From Marinirhabdus sp963793275 (GTDB lineage Bacteria > Bacteroidota > Bacteroidia > Flavobacteriales > Flavobacteriaceae), in contig CAWBZL010000003.1 of assembly GCA_963793275.1 (NCBI GenBank), forward strand, positions 1,426,001 through 1,490,000: a DNA stretch of 64,000 bases. The letters are read 5' to 3'. Each line of letters opens with the position of its first letter. The first letter of the stretch is position 1. Below are positions 1 through 7,687 of this stretch, in pieces. Under the pieces are notes generated by a model. That model ran no database searches. It had not been told where the DNA came from and saw nothing but the letters and a program-made list of their open reading frames with translations. Made by a program: the position numbers and the translations under genes.

Positions 1-2142
1 ATACTCCGGCTCCATATCCTGAGACACCGTAGCTCCGGGTCCAAAGATACGAACACCTGCAGCCCTTAAAGCAGCTTCTTGAGCATCGAAGGCGTTAAAA
101 TTTAATGTAGTAACGCTTGCTTGTGAAATGGAAGCTAATCCGCCGCTTACATCTATTATAGAAACCGTTCCTTCCGGATCTATACTGTAATCGTCGCTTG
201 GTTGTCCCTCGTTTGCTACCAAAACAAAATTACCATCTGGTGAAAAAGTTAACATATCTGGTAAGGATCCAACCTCTACAATTGTCTGGCTTGTTCCTTC
301 TGCATTTGTAAATACAACAAAACCGTTATCTGTAGCCGGATCTGCAGCAACTGCTGCGGCTACAATACCATTATTAACCGCAATACTTTGCACCCCTGTA
401 GTTCCTGGTGGTAATGCAACTGTAGCAAGATTTATAATATTGGAAGGGTCTGAAAAATCCAGTACTTCAACTGTATCACCGTTGGTTACAAATAGTTGTT
501 GCGATTGTGGGTCGTAGGCAACAATTTCGGCGGTACCATCTGCATCTACCAGGTAGCTGGTAAGATAGTTCATGTCCAAGGCTGAAGAATCTTGTGAAGG
601 CACTACTGTATCATCGTCTAAAATATAGATTGAAAAGGTATCATTTTCTCCAATTAAAAGTGTTGAAGGATTGTTTAACCGAAGTACAAAAAAAACATCG
701 CTATTGTCATCGGTATTATTTGTGATAGGTATTGTAATTTCCTGAGAAGCTGTACTTCCTGCCAAAAAGGTAAGTGTTTCGGTTGCTGAAAATATAAAAT
801 CGGTTCCTTCAACAGCAGTTCCTCCTGCAATTAGTGTTACGTCTACAGTACCATCTGTAGTTGGTGTTTCCGAAATTGTTACGGCAATAGTAACTTCGTT
901 TCCATCTTCAGATACCGATACAAATGCGCCTTCAAATTCAACTTCAATATCTTCATTAGGAAGTATATTTCCCGGCGAGCCAATGTTGGGAACATCATTC
1001 CCATCGCCACCCAAAGCGGTTGTTGCCACTGCTCCACTTGCGTTGCCTACAACGCTAAATGCTGCCAGTGCTACGTCGTAAGATTCGCCATCGTTTGCCA
1101 CTGTATCCGGATACGTTCCTGTAGATACAGGCATTGTAGTTGTTGGATCTCCCATCCATAAGGTAACGCTATCTCCACCACCGCCAAGACCAGCTCCATC
1201 TGTGAAACCTACCTCAACATTGGTAAGATCTACAACGTCTCCCCAAATATCTATGAACGTACTTACCTCGCCACCTGTATTATCGGTCACCAAAACAATT
1301 ACGTATTCTCCTGGCTGAATGTCTGTGATTCCCTGAATAAGATCTGCTGTGTTCCCATCTGCAGAATCATCATCATAAAACAAATCCAGATCTACACCAG
1401 CTACCCAGGCAACCGCACCATTATTTTTTATCTCAAACCAGTCTTCGGTTAGATCGGTTCCTTCCTGCCCTGGAAAAACCTCGGTAATCATAAGTTCTGC
1501 CATTGCCGGTACATTACCCGGAGAAGCAATGTTAGGAACATCGCCTGCGGTCCCGCCTTGTGCAATGGTTGCAACTGCGTTGTTTATGTTCCCAACGGTA
1601 CTAAATGCAAGCAAACTTATGTCGTAACTTTGCCCATCGTTTGCTGCAGTATCGGGATACGATTCTGTATCTACGGGGGTTGTGGTTAATGGATCTCCGG
1701 CCCATAAGTTTACAGCATCACCGCCTCCGCCTAAGCCAGCACCATCTGTAAAGCCAATTTCAATTCCAGCCAAATTTACCACAGGACTCCAAACATCATT
1801 AAATGTTGTTAGTTCATTTCCTGTATTATCGGTTATAAGTACTATTACATATCCGCCAGGCTGAATCGCTGTGATCCCTTGTATTACATCTGCCGTAGTT
1901 CCGTCTGCTGAATCATCGTCGTAAAAGAGATCCGGGTCTACTCCAGATATCCATGCTTCGGTACCAGTGTTATTAATTTCAAACCAGTCTGCGGTTAAAT
2001 CGTCTCCAGCTTGCCCCGAGAATATTTCGGTGATCTGAAGATTATATGAAGTTCCTCTATTACTTTTTAGATTATTAGTATCATTTTGAGAGATCCCTAC
2101 GATACTTATTAGGAAAAGAAGGATGGTTGTAGTTTTTTTCAT
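1..2142 (-). CDS. Secreted choice-of-anchor I protein with two lamin-tail domains (C-terminus outside window)
   Basis: The gene starts at the ATG read from 2142 and runs 714 codons without a stop to the window edge, so the C-terminus is missing. Residues 1-20 form a signal peptide. Two similar lamin-tail-like units follow, near residues 30-200 and 210-380. Each has an ITEIF/ITEVF strand, a DWFEI motif, a DLFYDDDSADG loop and a GAGLGGGGD turn. A Calx-beta-like domain lies near residues 395-500. From about residue 517 a beta-propeller region begins (AVNNGIVAAAV, FSPDGNFVLVANEGQPSDDY), typical of the choice-of-anchor I family. Such proteins are exported and usually end in a sorting signal, which cannot be seen here. 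The substrate is unknown. Confidence 0.85.
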   Translation of the reverse strand, partial: MKKTTTILLFLISIVGISQNDTNNLKSNRGTSYNLQITEIFSGQAGDDLTADWFEINNTGTEAWISGVDPDLFYDDDSADGTTADVIQGITAIQPGGYVIVLITDNTGNELTTFNDVWSPVVNLAGIEIGFTDGAGLGGGGDAVNLWAGDPLTTTPVDTESYPDTAANDGQSYDISLLAFSTVGNINNAVATIAQGGTAGDVPNIASPGNVPAMAELMITEVFPGQEGTDLTEDWFEIKNNGAVAWVAGVDLDLFYDDDSADGNTADLIQGITDIQPGEYVIVLVTDNTGGEVSTFIDIWGDVVDLTNVEVGFTDGAGLGGGGDSVTLWMGDPTTTMPVSTGTYPDTVANDGESYDVALAAFSVVGNASGAVATTALGGDGNDVPNIGSPGNILPNEDIEVEFEGAFVSVSEDGNEVTIAVTISETPTTDGTVDVTLIAGGTAVEGTDFIFSATETLTFLAGSTASQEITIPITNNTDDNSDVFFVLRLNNPSTLLIGENDTFSIYILDDDTVVPSQDSSALDMNYLTSYLVDADGTAEIVAYDPQSQQLFVTNGDTVEVLDFSDPSNIINLATVALPPGTTGVQSIAVNNGIVAAAVAADPATDNGFVVFTNAEGTSQTIVEVGSLPDMLTFSPDGNFVLVANEGQPSDDYSIDPEGTVSIIDVSGGLASISQASVTTLNFNAFDAQEAALRAAGVRIFGPGATVSQDMEPEY

Positions 2143-2342
2143 GTGTATTTTGGTTGATTTTAATTTTTTGCTAAACTACAATGACAATGTTTCTTTAAAC
2201 TTAATTGAAGATTAAGTTAACTTCAACTTAATTGCCTTCAGGTTATTAAACCGGGGTCTAATTTTAATTCTATGTAAACTTTAGGATTTCAAATTGTAAA
2301 TTCAATAATTTTCATACTTTTAAACCCCCTTAAAACCTAACT

Positions 2343-2717
2343 ATGAAAAGAAATTACGATCTAGGCTTACTTGTTTTAAGAATTGGAATCTCCGGACTTA
2401 TGCTTACCCACGGAGTTCCAAAGTTCCTGGCTTTTATTGGTGGCGACCTGTCTGTAGTTGGCGACCCGCTGGGTATTGGCGGCTTGCTCTCAACCATATT
2501 AGTACTTATTGGCGAGCTGGTAGCTCCTGTCCTTATTATTATTGGTATTAAAACAAGATTTGCGGCTGTTGCGGCTGCAATAACTATGGCTGTGGCTGCT
2601 TTTGTGGTGCACGGCGCAGACCCGCTGGCCAAAAAAGAATTGGCGCTGTTATATTTAATAGGTTTTATTGCTGTTGCATTTATGGGAGCCGGGAGTATTT
2701 CGGTAGATAAAAAATAA
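2343..2717 (+). CDS. DoxX family membrane protein
   Basis: The 124-residue protein begins with an RNYDLGLLVLRIGISGLMLTHG segment that is characteristic of DoxX. Four hydrophobic helices can be seen, near residues 8-25, 45-65, 70-90 and 100-118. DoxX-like proteins are small inner-membrane proteins, linked in some organisms to redox or thiosulfate metabolism, but the role in Flavobacteriia is not established. The gene stands alone between two genes on the other strand. No substrate is inferred. Confidence 0.85.
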   Translation: MKRNYDLGLLVLRIGISGLMLTHGVPKFLAFIGGDLSVVGDPLGIGGLLSTILVLIGELVAPVLIIIGIKTRFAAVAAAITMAVAAFVVHGADPLAKKELALLYLIGFIAVAFMGAGSISVDKK

Positions 2718-2815
2718 AAAATACGGCTCTGCCGTGGTTTGCTGTTTATTTTTAGAGAGCGTCAAGACGTTATTTAGGTATTTTCTGAAATACTTCACTA
2801 ATTGAGCAATGTAAA

Positions 2816-3823
2816 TTACTTAAAAATTGAGGTGAGAAGTTCTTTAAACAAATCGGCCTGAGTCATATTTGCGGCACCTACTCCTTTACTTTTCATATCC
2901 ACTTCTCTAATGCTGGCTATAATGGCACTTACCTCTTTCATAGAATAATTACGTGCCGCCGTCTGGTAATCTTTAATAAAATAAGGATTTACGCCAAGCA
3001 TTTTAGGAGCCTCAGCTTTATTTGTAATGGCGTGATATTTCAGCAATTTAGAAAAGAAACTATACAACAAAGCTACCGTCATAACAATAGGATGATTTTT
3101 GGTGTTTTGTGAGAAATACTGCACGATCGCAAATGCTTTTTTTACATTTTTAGCACCAATGGCATTCTGTAATTCGAAGTTATTAAAGTCTTTACTTATC
3201 CCAATATTCTGCTCTACAATTTCGGGCGTTATTTGCTCTTCTGGTTTTACAATAAGTTGTAATTTTTCCAGTTCGTTATTTACTTTGCCAAGATCGTTTC
3301 CTAAAAACTCTGTAAGCATCTGGGCGGCTTTTGGTGTAATAGAATAGCCTTTGCCCTGCAACACCTTCATAATCCATCCGGGCACCTTATCGTCGTACAT
3401 TTTTTTGCTTTCAAAAATAACGGCATTTTCCTTTTTCAAGGTTTTTGCCAACTTTTTTCGGGCGTCCAACTTTTTATATTTATAGCAAAAAACCAGCACA
3501 GTAGTGGCTTGCGGATTCTCAACATAAGAAACTAAATTCTCTATGGTACGAGATAAATCCTGCGCTTCTTTTACAATCACAACCTGGCGTTGGGCCATCA
3601 TTGGGTAGCGTTTTGCGTTACTTACAATTTCATCTATCGTTACATCTCTTCCGTAGAGCACCATTTGGTTGAAGCCTTTTTCGTCTTCAGTAAGTACTGT
3701 TTTTTCAATATAAGCGGAGATAGCATCAATATAAAAGGCTTCTTCCCCCATTAGAAAATAGATGGGCGCCAGGTTTCCTTTTTTTATATCACTTAAAATC
3801 GCTTTGGCTTTGTCTAAAGGCAT
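2816..3823 (-). CDS. holA: DNA polymerase III subunit delta
   Basis: The 335-residue protein matches HolA in length and layout. An N-terminal AAA-like domain contains APIYFLMGEEAFYIDAI and a later TVLVFCYKYKKLDARKK segment. A helical lid follows, and then a C-terminal collar domain (NHPIVMTVALLYSFFSKLLKYHAI). Delta opens the beta sliding clamp as part of the clamp-loader complex in the cytoplasm. The gene starts with ATG and diverges from the HsdR-N-like gene at 3956, a pairing I associate with Flavobacteriia. It ends about 100 bp from the DoxX gene, which converges on it. Confidence 0.92.
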   Translation of the reverse strand: MPLDKAKAILSDIKKGNLAPIYFLMGEEAFYIDAISAYIEKTVLTEDEKGFNQMVLYGRDVTIDEIVSNAKRYPMMAQRQVVIVKEAQDLSRTIENLVSYVENPQATTVLVFCYKYKKLDARKKLAKTLKKENAVIFESKKMYDDKVPGWIMKVLQGKGYSITPKAAQMLTEFLGNDLGKVNNELEKLQLIVKPEEQITPEIVEQNIGISKDFNNFELQNAIGAKNVKKAFAIVQYFSQNTKNHPIVMTVALLYSFFSKLLKYHAITNKAEAPKMLGVNPYFIKDYQTAARNYSMKEVSAIIASIREVDMKSKGVGAANMTQADLFKELLTSIFK

Positions 3824-3955
3824 GAAGATGTAAGATTGTTGATTCCAGGTACCAGATTGCTGAATTATAGAATTACGATGAAAATTTGATTGAATTACTT
3901 CAGAATTATAAACGAATCCGAAAAAGTAACCCTACTAAAAATAGTATCTTGCGGT

Positions 3956-4402
3956 ATGCAGCAATTAGATTTTCCTGTTTATTCTTTCCGCTTCAAAAGT
4001 AACGAAAACAAACGTCTGATTTTTGATGAAATTCGAAAAAAATTCGTGGTGCTAACGCCCGAAGAATGGGTACGTCTTCACGTGGTCCGGTACTTAATTG
4101 AAGATAAGAACTATCCTAAGTCCCATATAAATGTAGAGAAGCAACTCCTGCTTAATGGCACTAAAAAAAGGTACGATGTAGTGGTTTTTAATAAAGACGG
4201 TACCATCCACCTCATTGTAGAGTGTAAAGCTCCTTCCATAAAAATTACGCAGGATACGTTCGACCAGATCGCCAGGTATAATTTAGTGACAAATGCTACC
4301 TATCTTATGGTCACTAACGGATTGGAACATTATTATTGCCAGTTAAATTATAAGGAAGAGCAGTATAATTTTTTGAGGGAGTTGCCTGAGTTTGGAGCAT
4401 AA
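3956..4402 (+). CDS. Stand-alone HsdR N-terminal-like (PD-(D/E)XK) protein
   Basis: From the ATG at 3956 the protein has 148 residues. An in-frame TTG at 3890 would add 22 residues, but family members begin at MQQLDFP-like sequence, so the ATG is preferred. A nuclease core can be seen: Asp74 in RYDVVVF, then Glu89 and Lys91 in IVECKAP. This matches the D-(x)n-ExK pattern of the type I restriction HsdR N-terminal domain. No helicase domain and no hsdM or hsdS gene is nearby, so this is not a restriction system. It is divergent from holA and followed by a bidirectional terminator. The function is unknown; DNA binding or cleavage is inferred only from the motif. Confidence 0.82.
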   Translation: MQQLDFPVYSFRFKSNENKRLIFDEIRKKFVVLTPEEWVRLHVVRYLIEDKNYPKSHINVEKQLLLNGTKKRYDVVVFNKDGTIHLIVECKAPSIKITQDTFDQIARYNLVTNATYLMVTNGLEHYYCQLNYKEEQYNFLRELPEFGA

Positions 4403-4430
4403 AAAACGCCCTCAGGTTGAGAGCGTTTTA
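4403..4430. terminator. Bidirectional terminator between convergent genes
   Basis: An inverted repeat (AAAACGC, CTCA, loop, TGAG, GCGTTTT) lies between the convergent HsdR-N-like and DUF2911 genes. A-rich and T-rich flanks on its two sides allow function on both strands. Confidence 0.8.
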
Positions 4431-4450
4431 TAAGTTTTATGAGGCACAAA

Positions 4451-5296
4451 TTACATAGCTCCCCATTCTTTCAAACTTTTTGTGTTTAAAGCTACATAAT
4501 CATCATTTCCGGCAGTTTTAGCTAGTTCTAACGACTTTTTTGCAGCATTTACAGCTCCCTTTTTATCACCCGCTTTTGCATAGATCAAAGATTGTTGTCT
4601 GTGGAACCAAAATGCTGGTTGCTCACGCATTTCAACAGCTTTATCGATCCATGTTTTTGCTTTGTTTATATCTTGTCCAGACTCCAGGTAATATACGGCA
4701 GATTGATAATAATCATTTGCTGAAGGTCCTGCCATTACTTGCTCAATATTTGCAGATACTTGTTTTTCTGTCATAAATTTAATCGGTAAAGCAACATAGC
4801 TCTTTTCCCACATCATTCCAAGATTTGCCGTATCGCCTGTAACATCATCAAAAGAAATGGTAAAGGTTTCAATATTCATTGGCATAGGATATACCTGTGC
4901 TTTTGCAGTAGCTACTACTTTGCTATCGTCCCATTTTTCTGGCGTTCCCCAGTTATTGGTATCTGAATATAACATCACGTCCCAGTTTTGAGCGCCTGGC
5001 TTTGTATACACCGCATACGTTCCTGCTTTTACTTCTTTCCCGCCAACCATTACCGGTTCGCTAAAAGTAATTTTAGTATTGGCATTGGCACCTGTGCGCC
5101 ACATTTTATCGTAAGGTACCAAATCTCCAAAAATAGTACGGCCTTTCATAGAAGGTCTGGAATATTCTACGGTTACATCGGTAAGTCCAACGGTTTGCTC
5201 AATTTTTTGAGATGGGCTTGGTGCCGGAGTTTTAAGTTGTGCATTTACAGCTACAGTGGTTGCTACAGCAAATACAAAAAGGATTATTTTTTTCAT
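4451..5296 (-). CDS. DUF2911 domain secreted protein
   Basis: The 281-residue protein has a clear signal peptide (residues 1-19, ending VAVNAQ). A DUF2911 domain covers about residues 25-175 (VEYSRPSMKGRTIFGDLVPYDKMWRTGAN and GTYAVYTKPG). The C-terminal part, about residues 185-280, is helical and TPR-like (YYLESGQDINKAKTWIDKAVE). DUF2911 is common in Bacteroidota and its function is unknown. The signal peptide places the protein in the periplasm or outside the cell. It is a single-gene unit, divergent from the aquaporin gene. Confidence 0.88.
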   Translation of the reverse strand: MKKIILFVFAVATTVAVNAQLKTPAPSPSQKIEQTVGLTDVTVEYSRPSMKGRTIFGDLVPYDKMWRTGANANTKITFSEPVMVGGKEVKAGTYAVYTKPGAQNWDVMLYSDTNNWGTPEKWDDSKVVATAKAQVYPMPMNIETFTISFDDVTGDTANLGMMWEKSYVALPIKFMTEKQVSANIEQVMAGPSANDYYQSAVYYLESGQDINKAKTWIDKAVEMREQPAFWFHRQQSLIYAKAGDKKGAVNAAKKSLELAKTAGNDDYVALNTKSLKEWGAM

Positions 5297-5390
5297 GATA
5301 GTTATTCGTGTTTTAAGGTTTATGCGAAGTTACAATGCACCCTTTATAAAACAGTTAACAAAAACTTAAAAAACTATCCATAAATCCTTT

Positions 5391-5398
5391 TACCTTTG
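5391..5398 (+). promoter_or_regulatory. Bacteroidota -7 element for the aquaporin gene
   Basis: TACCTTTG fits TAnnTTTG exactly and ends 5 bp before the ATG at 5403. The predicted transcript would be almost leaderless. No clear -33 TTTG is seen 19 bp upstream. Confidence 0.6.
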
Positions 5399-5402
5399 TG
5401 GT

Positions 5403-6068
5403 ATGAAAAAACGTCTAATTGCCGAAGCCATAGGGACTTTTGCCTTGATTTTTTGTGGTACAGGAGCTATTGTAATCAACGAATTTACCGGAGGTACCGT
5501 AACGCATCCCGGGGTTGCTATTACTTTTGGTCTTATAGTCATGGGAATGATTTATGCTTTTGGTGATATAAGTGGTGCCCATATTAATCCGGCAGTGACG
5601 ATCGCTTTTGCCTATGCTAAGAAATTTCCCTGGAAAGAAGTACCACTTTATATTGTTTCACAATGCATTGGTGGTATTGCCGCCAGCGGATTATTATTAT
5701 ACCTTTTCCCCGAAAATGAATTATTAGGGACTACGCTTCCGCAGATAGCTGTGATGAAGGTATTTGTATTGGAAGTGATACTTTCTTTCTTTTTAATGGT
5801 GGTTATAATTAATGTTTCTACCGGCGCTAAAGAAAAAGGTGTTATTGCAGGAATTGCCATTGGTGGCGTAGTGCTGTTAGAAGCAATGTTTGCCGGCCCT
5901 ATTACAGGTGCATCTATGAATCCTGCACGTTCGCTTGCGCCGGCTTTAATTTCTGGTAATTTGCAACACCTGTGGCTCTATATTACAGCTCCCGTTGTTG
6001 GATGCATCTTGGCCGTGATGAGTTGCAAGCTGGTAAAAGAGGAACAATGTTGTGAAGATGATTGTTAA
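5403..6068 (+). CDS. MIP family channel protein (aquaporin / glycerol facilitator type)
   Basis: The 221-residue membrane protein has six hydrophobic helices and the two hallmark half-helix motifs: NPA at residues 62-64 (SGAHINPAVTIAF) and NPAR at 173-176 (GASMNPARSLAP). It should move water or small neutral solutes across the inner membrane. The sequence alone does not separate water from glycerol specificity, although a length near 220 suits the shorter aquaporins. The C-terminus has a short cysteine- and acid-rich tail (EEQCCEDDC), which is unusual and could bind metal. No glycerol kinase gene is nearby. Confidence 0.9.
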   Translation: MKKRLIAEAIGTFALIFCGTGAIVINEFTGGTVTHPGVAITFGLIVMGMIYAFGDISGAHINPAVTIAFAYAKKFPWKEVPLYIVSQCIGGIAASGLLLYLFPENELLGTTLPQIAVMKVFVLEVILSFFLMVVIINVSTGAKEKGVIAGIAIGGVVLLEAMFAGPITGASMNPARSLAPALISGNLQHLWLYITAPVVGCILAVMSCKLVKEEQCCEDDC

Positions 6069-6143
6069 ATAGCAGTTAATCTTTGCAATAGCTATTGACT
6101 TGTATTCATTTTCTGACGTAACTTTACTTAAAAAGGAAAAGTT

Positions 6144-6260
6144 ATGAAACGCTTCATCAAAAAATTATTCGGATTTACCCGTAGGACAAGATCGAAAATA
6201 GACGCAGATGTATACCGCCTATTACGTATGAATAAACGTACCATTTTGCCACGTAGGTAA
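6144..6260 (+). CDS. Small basic protein, 38 residues
   Basis: A short open frame runs from the ATG at 6144 to the TAA at 6258-6260. A purine-rich AAAAGGAAAAG lies just upstream and a strong hairpin terminator follows at 6282. The product is very basic (MKRFIKKLFGFTRRTRSK..., ending TILPRR). The framing by a ribosome-site-like element and a terminator suggests a real transcript. I do not recognise the family. Its charge suggests nucleic-acid or membrane binding, but that is inference only. Confidence 0.5.
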   Translation: MKRFIKKLFGFTRRTRSKIDADVYRLLRMNKRTILPRR

Positions 6261-6281
6261 CAATTTAAACCTTGGTTTATC

Positions 6282-6324
6282 ATCCTTTGAAAGTGTCCCT
6301 TAAGATACCTTCAAAGGATTTTTT
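6282..6324 (+). terminator. Rho-independent terminator after the small basic gene
   Basis: A 10-bp perfect stem (ATCCTTTGAA at 6282-6291 and TTCAAAGGAT at 6310-6319) with an 18-nt loop is followed by a T tract. Confidence 0.85.
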
Positions 6325-6522
6325 GTTTTGCTGAAAATGATTTGTCTTTCTTACTATTGAAAATTTTATAGCATCTCACTTAAATCTTATCCTGAAAATT
6401 TCTAATTATCAAACAACCACTTTAGAAAATAACCAATTATAACTCTGAATGTTAATCTTTGTTTAATCCCAATCCTATTTAATTAAACAAAATGTATTTT
6501 TATCAAACCAAATAAAATACAG

Positions 6523-6984
6523 TTGAAAATATACACGCTTCATTCAAAACAAAACCTTCCAATTTCTAAAGAACAAGCCTGGGAATTTCTTTCCGATCCC
6601 AAGAATCTTAAAGTGATAACCCCGGATTATATGGGCTTTCATATCCTCTCCGGTGCAGACAGACCTATGTTTGCGGGACAAATAATTCAGTATATTGTTA
6701 CTCCTGTTATGGGCATAAAAACAAAATGGGTTACCGAAATTACGCACGTAAAAGACAATGAGTATTTTGTAGACGAACAACGATTTGGTCCCTACGCACT
6801 CTGGCACCATAAACATTTTATAAAAGAAATTGATGGCGGTGTGGAAATGGAAGATATTATAGATTATAAAGTACCCTTCGGCTTATTGGGACAATTAGTT
6901 CATCCCTTATTAGTAAAACCGAAATTGGACGAAATATTTACCTACCGAAGAAAAAAACTCATCGAGCTTTTCGGAGAACTTTAA
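6523..6984 (+). CDS. SRPBCC family ligand-binding protein
   Basis: The 153-residue protein has the SRPBCC/polyketide-cyclase-like fold signature: LPISKEQAWEFLSDPKNL at the start, ITPDYMGFHIL, and a C-terminal helix. The start codon is TTG at 6523; the sequence from it (KIYTLHSKQNLPIS) matches how this subfamily begins. It is followed 11 bp later by an SDR gene and then by photolyase, so the three probably form one operon. SRPBCC proteins bind hydrophobic ligands. In this context the ligand may be light- or membrane-related, but it is not known. Confidence 0.85.
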   Translation: MKIYTLHSKQNLPISKEQAWEFLSDPKNLKVITPDYMGFHILSGADRPMFAGQIIQYIVTPVMGIKTKWVTEITHVKDNEYFVDEQRFGPYALWHHKHFIKEIDGGVEMEDIIDYKVPFGLLGQLVHPLLVKPKLDEIFTYRRKKLIELFGEL

Positions 6985-6995
6985 AAACTACTTTT

Positions 6996-7685
6996 ATGAA
7001 AAATATACTCTTACTTGGTGGCTCCTACGGAATTGGACTTGAAATAGCCAAACAAATGAGCGAAGAACACAATGTAATTATTGCCTCCAGAACCAATGAA
7101 AATATTCCTTCCGGTATAAAACACCTTACTTTTGATGTCGCTAAAGACGATATTACGCATTTGGATCTCCCGGAATCTCTCGACGGACTCGTATACTGCC
7201 CGGGTAGTATAAATTTAAAGCCTTTTAAAATGCTATCGCCGGAGGCTTTTCAGAAAGATATAGATATTAACTTTATAGCGTTGGTAAAAACCGTGCACGG
7301 CTTGCTTCCAAAGTTGAAAAAAGCCGAACAAGCGAGCTTAGTCTTTTTTAGCACCGTGGCCGTTAAGGTTGGGATGCCGTTTCATACAAGTGTAGCCGCA
7401 GCAAAAGGCGCTATTGAAGGTTTTGCAAAAGCTCTGGCTGCAGAATATGCTCCAAACTTTAGAGTAAACGTAATTGCCCCGTCGTTAACAGATACTCCTC
7501 TGGCTGGAAAGTTATTGAGCAGCGATGAGAAAAAGCAAAAAATGGGCGATCGCCATCCGTTAAAACGTGTGGGTAAAACAACAGACATTGCTAACTTAGC
7601 TACCTTCCTGCTTTCTGAACGATCTTCGTGGATGACGGGACAAGTGTTAGGGGTAGACGGCGGTATGTCCACGTTAAACATATAA
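6996..7685 (+). CDS. Short-chain dehydrogenase/reductase, atypical active site
   Basis: The 229-residue protein has an SDR N-terminal nucleotide-binding turn (LLGGSYGIGLEIAKQ, residues 6-20) and the typical C-terminal GQVLGVDGG. Ser119 and Lys137 sit where the catalytic Ser and Lys belong. The catalytic Tyr of YxxxK is replaced by Val133 (HTSVAAAK). It may therefore use another mechanism or act as a binding protein. It lies between the SRPBCC gene (11 bp) and photolyase (2 bp gap), which indicates co-transcription. The substrate is unknown. Confidence 0.85.
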   Translation: MKNILLLGGSYGIGLEIAKQMSEEHNVIIASRTNENIPSGIKHLTFDVAKDDITHLDLPESLDGLVYCPGSINLKPFKMLSPEAFQKDIDINFIALVKTVHGLLPKLKKAEQASLVFFSTVAVKVGMPFHTSVAAAKGAIEGFAKALAAEYAPNFRVNVIAPSLTDTPLAGKLLSSDEKKQKMGDRHPLKRVGKTTDIANLATFLLSERSSWMTGQVLGVDGGMSTLNI

Positions 7686-7687
7686 TA

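Noticed and set aside
3890..3955. TTG start for the HsdR-N-like gene
   Set aside because: The family starts at MQQLDFP-like sequence; a TAnnTTG-like promoter element lies just before the ATG at 3956.
3956..4402. Type I restriction system
   Set aside because: Only an N-terminal-like nuclease domain is present; no motor, methylase or specificity gene exists nearby.
4540..5383. Plus-strand frames of 78 and 131 codons opposite the DUF2911 gene
   Set aside because: Both are antisense shadows without signal peptide or family motif; the minus-strand gene has both.
7628..7687. Upstream extension of photolyase
   Set aside because: The extra residues overlap the SDR gene and are not photolyase-like; the ATG at 7688 gives the standard N-terminus.
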